Source: Dugong dugon
Lineage: Eukaryota > Chordata > Mammalia > Sirenia > Dugongidae
Assembly: GCA_030035585.1 (NCBI GenBank)
Contig: CM057474.1
Coordinates: forward strand, 4,396,501 to 4,460,500
Length of the DNA stretch: 64,000 nt
Reading direction: 5' to 3'
The position numbers and the translations under genes are program-made. Position 1 is the first letter of the stretch, and every line of letters begins with the position of its first letter. Shown one piece after another: positions 56,775-64,000 of the stretch. The notes under the pieces are model-generated. The model had not been told where the DNA came from. It did no database searches and was given only the letters and a program-made list of their open reading frames with translations.

Positions 56775-57472
56775 TGAGTATACTGATACAACAGAATAAA
56801 CTATTCAGCAATACAAAGGAATGGAATACAGATACTTGCTACAATATGGCTGACCCTCAAAAGCATTAGGTAATGTTCGAGAAGCCAGACACAAAGACCA
56901 CCTATTGCGTGATTCCACTGATGAAATTTCCAGAAAAGCTAAATCTATGGAAATAAAGGAGATCTTTCTTGGGGTTGGGGGTAGAAATGGGGTTTAACTT
57001 CAAATGGGCAAGAGTAATTCTACTGGGCTGACAGCGAAGTTCTAAAACTAGATTACGGTGATGGTTGTACAACTGGCTACATTAATTAAAAATCATTGAA
57101 TTTTATACTTATGAAGTTATTAACAAAAAAAGTTATTGGGACTTCTGGGCAAGTTATCACAGTGAATTCACTCTTTCAAAACCAACTCCATCATACAAGA
57201 GCAAATTAAAATCGAAAAAGTAAAAATGAAAAAGCTATTTAAAAAAATTGTTTTTTCGTTCATCGTAGAACGCTGTCTTGATTTTAAAGAGTTTACTAAG
57301 CAGACCCCAGTAAGAATTTCAAGATTTAGTTTTGTAAATGTCCATTCAGTCACTCACTAGGGCAGATAAAAAGAAGAAATCTCCCATTTTTATTTCCAGC
57401 TATAATTTCTTGGGGGAAGAGTGAGGCATGAGAGTCCAGGTGAATGAACAAGTAGTTACATTTGGAAACCGT

Positions 57473-57593
57473 TGAAAAACCAGTTGTCGCTGAGTGGATT
57501 CCGACTCATAGCGCCCGACAGGGTTTCTAAGGGCCAGCTGGTGGATTCGAACTGCCGACCTCTTGGTTAGCAGCCTGCGCCACCAAGGCCCCG
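57473..57593 (-). mobile_element. AfroSINE, internally deleted
   Basis: ACCAGTTGTCGCTGAGTGG, TTCCGACTCATAGCGCCCG, GGTGGATTCGAACTGCCGAC, GGTTAGCAGCC, GCGCCACCAAGGCCCC. Only about 120 bases: the GGACAGAGTAGAACTGCCCC part is missing and the A-box side is shortened. Confidence 0.88.
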
Positions 57594-58970
57594 TGCTCTG
57601 ACCAACCTTAACCATCTCCTTTTTCTACTCTGTGTTTCCAATCCTCTTCATTTCTTCCTAGTCCTTTCTAAGGGCAGAAATAAAGATTCTCATTATTTCT
57701 CTTCAGAGTCCTGAGCGGCTCTCCCCGCCAGAGGAAGGTGTTGGAATGTGACTTCAGCACATTCCAGTTCAACCCCAACTCTGTGAGGGAAGAATGAACT
57801 CTTGCACAATTAGGGCAAGTGTTTTATGGCCTGTTATTGTTACTCGTACATTGTTAAGACTTTTCGAAGAAACAGAGGATTAATTATTTACAAAGCTGCG
57901 ATGAAACTTTCAGTAACACACTTTCACACCTAGGGGAAAAAGTGGCCTATAAACCACGAATTTCAAGGAATTAAGAAAAAAACAACTTCCATTTTAATTC
58001 ACATTTCTCTAAAGTCGGAGGAAAGCTCTGTGTGAGTGGGCACTAGGGAACTTTTTAAAGGGGACTTAATTCTTCATCGTTCTTTCTAGCAATAAAGAGA
58101 AATATAAATGAATAAATTTATAAATTTAAAGTCTGATCATTTTTTAACAGCCTACATAGGAATTTTCTTGAATAATCTTTTTTTTTTTTTCACTTCCAGA
58201 ACCTCCGTGCGAAAAGAACATTCCAATAGGAGAGAGATTCTAATCACTGGTGGTAATTACATGAAGTCTGAATCATTAGACACTATTAATTGTCTGAAGT
58301 ATAACCAGAAAAAAAAACAAACATCAGGGAGGAAATCTAGCATAATTACAACTGAATTAAATTACGATCTGCCCCCCACCCCAGTCCATAGGAAAATCTC
58401 AGTGTCAGTGTTTCAAAATTGATTTCATTAATTTTTAAGGAAATTTTTAGTTGTTTAACCAGCTAGCAATCTTTGTTCTTTACTTGACTGGATATGATTC
58501 CAAAGCTCTTTTTACCAGTGTTTCCTAATACTCACTTAAAAAAAAAACAAAACCAAGGGTGTTCATTCAGTTAACATTTAATAGGGACCCGCTCAAGCAG
58601 AACGCCAGCAGGAACCAGCACCCCCCAGCGAGGTGGCTGCTAAATCTGAACCCACAGCCAGAACCTCCATCTCCCTAGGAACTTGGGAGTTTTCATCTCC
58701 TCCTGGATCTTGGAGTCCACACACCCAAACCCCAGGTCCTCATCTCTCCCTGCCCTGGGGAAACACACCTACCCCTACCTCTCCTGCTATTTTGGGTTCT
58801 TCTCTCATTTGAAATCACCTGAGTCGTCACTCCCCTTCCTCGCCTACAATGTCGGCCAAAGTCCAGTGATCCCACCCTTCCCTCACTCTACCATTCCGCT
58901 CTGCCACCATCCTACTTCTGGTTCTCCCCGCTCTGAGACCAAGGTCTCGGGGTAGCCATTTTAGGCAAGA
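57594..58970. other. Unassigned, rising GC content towards 59 kb
   Basis: No named repeat recognised. The last 300 bases are C-rich. The forward frame 58683-58955 (90 codons) has no domain and no start context that I can support. Confidence 0.35.
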
Positions 58971-59503
58971 TGTCGGTTCACGAAAAAGCTAACTCTCCCC
59001 TCTAGTTGTTTTCCTTTTAGGTAAGCTGCCGGCTTCCGGTCTACAGGTAAGAAAATAGGGTCAAGGGACCAGCTGAAACCAGATCTGGCCCGCCTGACAT
59101 GCGCAGAACCATCAGCCCGTCCTCTGGGTGACCCCGGAACTTTTCTCTTTCCGGCCGGAACCAAAGTTTCACGACCTAAGATTGGGGGGAGACTTTCAGA
59201 AGCGAAGGGTCCGAGCGGAAGTGGCGGTTTGGGAGACCTTTCGTTTTGGACTGAGCAAGCGCGGACGGCGGAACTGCTCTGGGAACGCCTTTTCGGGCCA
59301 GGTCAATCAACGACCTTGCTCATTCCCGCCAGCAGCCTTCCTCAGTTTTTGTCCGTACTAAAAGATGTCTCAGCTATTGTTCGGGGAGCCATCTTGGCGA
59401 CAAAAGTCCCAGTGTGCTGCTTCGCTTGGCCAACTAAATAAAGCTGCTTATTTTGCTGTCACCCATTTAGTGTCTCTGTAGCCGCACCAAGCGAGACCTG
59501 ACA
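58971..59503 (+). mobile_element. CpG-rich putative solo LTR or promoter
   Basis: The only CpG-dense segment here, with roughly 30 CpG in its central 450 bases. LTR-like layout: TGTCGGTTCACG at the left, a TATA-like GTACTAAAAG near 59356, AATAAA at 59437-59442 with T/G-rich sequence after it, and a right edge GCGAGACCTGACA whose complement resembles the left edge. Promoter-like sites: ETS-type CGGAAGTG (59216-59223), TTTCCGGCCGGAA (59148-59160), YY1-type GCCATCTTGG (59388-59397). A strong splice-donor-like CTACAGGTAAGA lies at 59041-59052. No target-site duplication found, so a host CpG-island promoter with a first exon is an alternative. Confidence 0.45.
59041..59052 (+). promoter_or_regulatory. 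Candidate 5' splice site
   Basis: CTACAG followed by GTAAGA is an excellent match to the mammalian donor consensus, inside the CpG-rich segment. If transcription starts upstream on the plus strand, an exon could end at 59046. Support is motif-level only. Confidence 0.3.
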
Positions 59504-59574
59504 CCCCAGGAACACCTCTGCTCCCTTCAGCTGTTTTCCACCACATCACAAGCACAGCTCTGACATTTCACTCC

Positions 59575-60003
59575 TCACCTTCACATCTTTGTGGAGGCTC
59601 TTTTGCCAGGTGAACAAGGCAAATCTCTTTTGCCTGGCATCCAAGGTCCTCCCAGGCTCTGGACACACCCTGACTTGTTCCAGATTTCCCTTGAAACGTT
59701 GATCCACTAGAGCGCCTTTAGACTCCGCGTACCATTTCCTGAACAAGCCCTTGTGAGTCCCCACACCCTGCCTCTGCCCTACCTACTGGGCAATAGGCTC
59801 TGTCACCTGTCTCTGCCTCCCAGCCTCTACCTGCTTTGAACACTCCTTCCCCAGGAAGCATTCCAGAGAAGCCTGCCTTGGTTCTTGTAGCAACTTGCTT
59901 AAGCCTGTCTTAGGAACTTAGCCATGATCATCCATCTTTAGAGCCCTACGTTTTCCTCCTAAACGGACTGAAAACTCCACGAGGGCAGGGAACATGTTTT
60001 ATT
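59575..60003 (+). mobile_element. L2 LINE 3' part
   Basis: TTGCCTGGCATCCAAGGTCC, CTGGACACACCCTGACTTG, AGGAAGCATTCCAGAGAAGCC and GAAAACTCCACGAGGGCAGGG follow the order of LINE2 ORF2 end and 3' UTR. The antisense frame 59546-59764 is a shadow. Confidence 0.75.
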
Positions 60004-60029
60004 CTTCTTTTGAGATAACAGACAGTAAA

Positions 60030-60245
60030 ATACAGTGGAAAGAATATGGATTTTTAAACCAGCATATATGAGTTTGAATCCTGATGCTACTACTTATAGC
60101 TGAATTACCTCGGGAAAGTTACTTAATCTCTGAGTCTGTTTTCTCAACTATAACATGGGGATACTAAGTAATACCAGCGTTAGCCTTTAGTGAGAATTAA
60201 ATGATTAACGCACCCTCAGCAGCATATGTTTAAGACACATTCTTC
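60030..60245 (+). mobile_element. MIR SINE
   Basis: TATATGAGTTTGAATCCTGAT, AGTTACTTAATCTCTGAGTC, GGGGATACTAAGTAATACC and GTGAGAATTAAATGATT: near full-length MIR. Confidence 0.85.
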
Positions 60246-60316
60246 AAACAGTATTGTTTTACCACTTTTCTCCTCTATATATCAATCAGTGTCTACACTA
60301 TGCCTTGTACATAATG

Positions 60317-60522
60317 TTGTTAGCTGACATCGAATCAGCCCTCAACTCATGGAGACCTCATATGTTACAGAGTATAACTGCTCTATAAGGTTTTCTTGGC
60401 TGTAATCTTCATGGAATTAGTTTGCCAGGCCTTTCTTCTGTGGAGTGGTTGAGTGGGTTTGAATCGCTAGCCTTTAGGTTAGCAGATGATCACAAACCAT
60501 TTCCACCACCCAGGCTCCTTCT
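60317..60522 (-). mobile_element. AfroSINE, diverged subtype
   Basis: Inverted: TTGTTAGCTGACATCGAATC, CAGAGTATAACTGCTC, CCAGGCCTTTCTTCTGTGG, TTTAGGTTAGCAGATGATC and CACCACCCAGGCTCC at the head. Flanks CTTGTACATAAT (60304-60315) and CTTATACGTAAT (60520-60531), 10 of 12, are a probable target-site duplication. Diverged like the copies at 13260 and 61203. Confidence 0.88.
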
Positions 60523-60689
60523 TATACGTAATAAGGGCCCAAGTATAATAAAGGCAGCAAGATTTAGATATATGTGGGTATATCTAAATTAATAGCCTAC
60601 CAGCTCCTTCTTGCTCCTAAGTAAGGCTGTAGGAACGCCACCTCAATGTTGCACCTGAGTTCCTGTGAGTTTGCGTTCCAGTCTACCTC

Positions 60690-60790
60690 AGTGGTTCTCA
60701 AATTCTTTCAGAGTTTCTGATTTGGTCTAGGATGAGGCCAATTCAAACTCCTCCAATAATTCTACTGTGTAGCTAAAATAGCGCCACTGG
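60690..60790 (+). mobile_element. MER5-like fragment
   Basis: CTCAGTGGTTCTCAAATTC and AGAGTTTCTGATTTGGTCTAG match the start and middle of MER5-type hAT elements. Confidence 0.55.
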
Positions 60791-61202
60791 CCACTCCTCA
60801 GCTTGAAGACTTGAGGAAGAAAATCTTCCCGGTTTTGGCTCCTAAAAAGTCTAGTTCCTTATTTACCTGATGTCGTCACTACAACTTTATACACCCCAAG
60901 GCCCTACCCAGGTACTACCTGAGCCTAGGCTGGGTGGCATCTGTGCTCTGGGAGATAAAATAATCCATGAGAAATATATAACAAAACACAGACGATAGCC
61001 ATCAATGAATAAGCAATGTATGCCATATTTATTAACGGCATTTTAATGAGTAACTTCACAGCTGTTGTCTTGCAGCCGCTGAAGTAATGCCTGCAACTAA
61101 CTGACTGCCCTGGGAGATACGTATTGTGCTACATGTCCCTTTCTCTAAACTCATTCAGTTTTCTCATTTGAATGGATTTGGATGGAAGGAAGAGGCACAC
61201 AC

Positions 61203-61384
61203 ACCGTCTGCCGTCAAGCCCATTCCAACTCTTGGCACCCCATGTGTGTCGGAGGAGAACTGCTCCATTGAATTTTCAGTGGCTGATTTTTCAAAAGTAA
61301 ATCACTAGGACTTTCTTCCAGGGTGCCTCTGAGTGGACTTGAACCTCCAGCCTTCTGGTTGGCAGCTGAGCACATTAACCATTT
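61203..61384 (-). mobile_element. AfroSINE, diverged subtype
   Basis: CGTCAAGCCCATTCCAACTC, CACCCCATGTGTGTCGGAGG, TTTTTCAAAAGTAAATCAC, GGTTGGCAGCTGAGCAC. The same subtype as 13260-13477, recognisable by CCCCATGTGTGT and the AAGTA(G/A)ATCAC segment. The head is degraded at ACCATTTTTGG. Confidence 0.85.
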
Positions 61385-62296
61385 TTGGAAAGAAGGGTGA
61401 GGAGGATAACAGTGCCAGCTAAGGTGATCTGAAACTCCACGTGAATCACCTGGAGCCTCTGATGGCCGTGCAGGAGCCCTGGTGAGTGAACACCGGCGAT
61501 GCTTCAGTTCACGGGAGTCGTGGGAGCAACAGTCTATAATAAGTCATAGTTGAAATAATAGGGAAAAATAAGATGTCCAAAGTGATTAACCAAAAAAAAA
61601 AAAAAAAAACCTACAACAAAAGGAAGAGAATAAAAAGGATCTATCACCAAAATAGTAGGAGAAATAAAACTCAGTATCCTCAAAGCCATGGAGAAGAATT
61701 TACAGAAAAGTGATCAATAGTGCTCAAAATGCAGATCCCTAGGCCCCATTCTCAGAAATTCAGATTAAGTCCATTTGAGGTGGGATCCAGCAATCCATAC
61801 TTTTAACAATTGTACTTGAATTTGATGTAGATCCACTACCATGCAGATCACACATTTTTTAAATAAGTGAAACTCCCAAAGAAGAAAATGCTCAATACGA
61901 GTTCATTTGCTGTTCAATTTTTCATATCAACACCGTCACACGGGAGACAAGAAATTCTCTTCTATTGCCCAGACTCAGCTGACGCTACAAAAAAACTTAC
62001 ATTAATCTAAATGAATTCCAATGAACTTCAGGATGACTTTAACTTACGCCTTCCCCAGTCACACTGACCTGTGCCAAAACACTGCTCAATCAGTCCACAC
62101 TGAGTTTTATTTGGATGGGGGTGGGGAGGAGTAATTACCTTTGATGATTCAGAAGTTTCACAAACAAGAGCACAGATGTGACACCATATTGCAGAGCTAG
62201 CTACCTTTGCACTCCTAGAAATAAAATCTGAGATGGTAAAGGCCCCAGGAAAGGGAAGTCAGGGGGCCGCAATAAATGTTTAATATATCCAGAATG
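61385..62296. other. Mostly unassigned; MER5-like trace at 61700-61860
   Basis: GCAGATCCCTAGGCCCCATTC and CAGAAATTCAGATTAAGTCC near 61730-61770 resemble a MER5-type element. A run of 18 A's is present near 61592-61609. No gene recognised. Confidence 0.4.
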
Positions 62297-62335
62297 TAGT
62301 TGTTGCTGTTGTTAGTTACCATTGAGTTGATTCTG
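62297..62335 (-). mobile_element. SINE/RTE 3' tail fragment
   Basis: GTAGTTGTTGCTGTTGTTAG then TTACCATTGAGTTGATTCTG is the complement of the AfroSINE/RTE tail with the body missing. Confidence 0.6.
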
Positions 62336-62379
62336 AATGTAGCAACAAAGAAATGGTGTCATTCATTAATTTATTCATT

Positions 62380-63410
62380 CACGCATGCCTTCATTCAATA
62401 AATACTTATTCAATACCCTACTGTGTGTCAAGCACTGTTAAGCAAGAGATCCTGAAGTGAATTAAGTTCCTATTCTTATGGGGTTTACATTTCAGTATAC
62501 TCAACATTTCTCCCAAATATTTACTGAAGGCATTCTGTGTGTAGGTCATGGACTTAGGTATGTCATTAGGAAGACTGGGTAAAACACTGCCTAGGGCAGG
62601 GCTTATAGACAATTATTCGATACCTATTCACGGAGCCCATTCACTAGGCGCTCTGCAAGCTTCTTCAGATACAAAGATTAATAAGGGCCGGTCCTGATGT
62701 CATGGAGTTTCCAGTTTGGGTATAGAGATTGATAGTTAAGTACCAGTTCTAATCCAATGCAGAGAGTGTTTTTGGAGCGTGGGTTGGTACGAGATGAGGC
62801 TAGAAAAGACAGTTAAGACCAGACTGTGAGGGCGTTGAATACCACTGTCAGGGGCTTGGACTTGACCCTGTAGACTGTGCAGCCTTTGAAGGTCTTTGAG
62901 TGAAAGGGTGGCATGATCAGACTTGTATTTTAGAAAGTCACCTGGAGCCAGGCCAATTAAGAAGCTATGATTCTAGTCCAGGCAACTGATCTCAAAGGCC
63001 TGAGTTAGGGTTGGGGCAGTGAAAATGGAATGAGGAGTTAAATTCATGACTTTCAGAGGCAGAAATGATAAGATATATAAAAGAATATGAGGGGAAAGGG
63101 GAAGGAAGAATTGACTATAAGACTTAGTTTGGGTATGAGTGTGCATAAAGATCCAACTACCAAGTAGGAAATAGGAGAGGAGACCTTGGTTTGAGGCGTG
63201 GGAATAAGGGTAGAAATAATGACCTGTTCCACTTGGCTAGCTATGAAAGGCCCAGTTGTAGTTTTTGTGAGCGGCTGGAAATACAGGTCAGGAGTTCAGG
63301 ACAGATGTTGAAGCTGGATGTGGAGACAGCTGACATTATGGGGAAAAATAGATCTCCAAGGGGTAGTGAGGGCAAAAGAAATCAGTGAAAGAAGAGATCA
63401 GACAAGTTCT
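62380..63410 (+). mobile_element. Old interspersed repeat, longest copy
   Basis: The most complete copy of the old plus-strand family: ACGCATGCCTTCATTCAATA, GGCATGATCAGACTTGTATT, CCAGGCAACTGATCTCAAAGG, GGCTGGAAATACAGGTCAGG and GACAGATGTTGAAGCTGG. Useful as the in-window reference for the other copies. Non-coding as seen. Confidence 0.5.
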
Positions 63411-63645
63411 ATCACCAAACTAACAGAAGTGAAATAGGTTAGTATCTTTGGAGCCATTATGAGTTGTTTCCAGGAAAAAAATAAGTGGTCAAAAGGTGAG
63501 AGGTCGAGTCTGAAGAAGGTTCACCTTCAATGATCTCACCTCTCTTATGATTCAAACACCATCCGTATGGTGATGACTCCCTAATCTATATCTTCCATCC
63601 AGATCTCCCCTCCAAATTCCAACTTCCTCCTTTATCCATCTAAAC
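63411..63645. other. Unassigned sequence
   Basis: No feature recognised. Confidence 0.35.
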
Positions 63646-63764
63646 AAAGGAGCCCTGGTAGTGCGAAGGTCAAGCCCTCAGTTGCTCACTGAAGGTTGCT
63701 GGTTCAAACACACCCAGCCATTCCATGGGAGAAAAGACCTGGCAATCTACTCTGGTTAAGATTA
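63646..63764 (+). mobile_element. AfroSINE, interrupted by a second AfroSINE
   Basis: GGAGCCCTGGTAGTGCGAAG head, CAGTTGCTCACTGAAGGTTG, GGGAGAAAAGACCTGGCAATC (long form) up to TCTGGTTAAGATTA, where the second SINE enters. It resumes at 63996 and continues past the window edge. Confidence 0.9.
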
Positions 63765-63981
63765 AAACAAACTCACAAAAAACCAAAAAAACCTGTTGCT
63801 GTTGATTCCAACTCATAGCAACTCTATAGGACAGGGTAGCACTGCCCCATAGAGTTTCCACATCTGTAAACTTTATAGGAGCAGATCCCCAAGTCTTTCT
63901 CCCGTGGAGTGCTGGTGGGTTCGAACGAATGACCTTTCAGTTAGCAGTCCAACACTTAACCACTGCACGACCAGGGCTCCT
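63765..63981 (-). mobile_element. AfroSINE inserted inside AfroSINE
   Basis: Inverted long form: TGTTGCTGTTGATTCCAACTC, GGACAGGGTAGCACTGCCCC, CAGATCCCCAAGTCTTTCTC, GGGTTCGAACGAATGACC, ACCACTGCACGACCAGGGC. Target-site duplication TCTGGTTAAGATTA (63751-63764) and TCTGGTAAAGATTA (63982-63995), 13 of 14, lies within the host SINE. This fixes the order of insertion. Confidence 0.95.
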
Positions 63982-64000
63982 TCTGGTAAAGATTACAGTC

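Larger units (their letters stand above)
54180..57135 (+). mobile_element. Old L1, ORF2 part, split by three younger insertions
   Basis: L1 ORF2 text: CACTTGTCTCACACTACACAC, then (after an L1 insert) AATGGATCAGAGACCTTAAT, then (after a second) CACAGACTGGAGAAAATATTT and TCATGTATCTGATAAAGAAC, then AATGTGGCATAGCCATAC, and (after a SINE) AACTATTCAGCAATACAAAGG. Removing the inserts restores continuous old L1 sequence. Heavily mutated and inactive. Confidence 0.85.

Overview
This is a window of mammalian nuclear DNA, almost certainly from an afrotherian and most likely a paenungulate (elephant, hyrax or sirenian). The diagnostic signal is the large number of AfroSINEs: tRNA-derived repeats that begin like GGAGCCCTGGTGG, carry CTGCTAACC and TTCGAA boxes, and end in GAGTCGGAATCGACTCGACGG. 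Alongside them lie RTE-type LINE ends closing in GGCACCTAACAACAACAAC, and L1 elements with a long, distinctive 3' UTR. I find no convincing host protein-coding exon, tRNA gene, rRNA gene or bacterial feature. The long reading frames present fall in transposon DNA or are chance frames. The window is best read as intergenic or deep intronic sequence built mainly from layered mobile elements.

Layout. 1-12.5 kb: AfroSINEs, two RTE 3' ends, two L1 3' UTR pieces, one tRNA-Gly-headed SINE, a MER5-like element and an inverted MLT1-type LTR. 12.5-20.1 kb: an old L1 with an AfroSINE inside it, old repeats, and a 2.2 kb L1 remnant with recognisable ORF2 C-terminal sequence. 20.1-29.8 kb: a putative LTR with a poly(A) signal, two MLT1-type LTRs, four SINEs, an MIR, and the longest stretches in which I recognise nothing. 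29.8-35.2 kb: a mosaic endogenous retrovirus region of class III (ERVL) type. It holds a broken integrase, a broken dUTPase, a polypurine tract and LTR, then a gag-like frame in an unexpected downstream position, all lying between two copies of a second LTR-like sequence. 35.3-36.5 kb: an RTE element split by a younger L1 with a perfect 14-base target-site duplication. 36.6-54 kb: SINEs, a 5'-truncated L1, MIR, L2 and old repeats, a 100-base TC microsatellite, and an LTR fragment with a triplicated 24-base unit. 54-57.1 kb: an old L1 split by two younger L1s and an AfroSINE. 58.97-59.50 kb: the only CpG-dense segment, with LTR-like architecture. 59.5-64 kb: L2, MIR, SINEs and, at the end, an AfroSINE inserted into another AfroSINE.

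Most interesting points: a reading frame of about 97 codons shared by several L1 3' UTR copies; a 156-base near-identical duplication between 12.9 and 14.3 kb; the odd order of the ERVL-type genes; the CpG-rich LTR or promoter at 59 kb; and a strong same-strand bias of LINE pieces (14 plus, 2 minus), which fits an intron of a minus-strand gene. Repeat family names come from recognised consensus features, not from a database search. Boundaries without target-site duplications are approximate.
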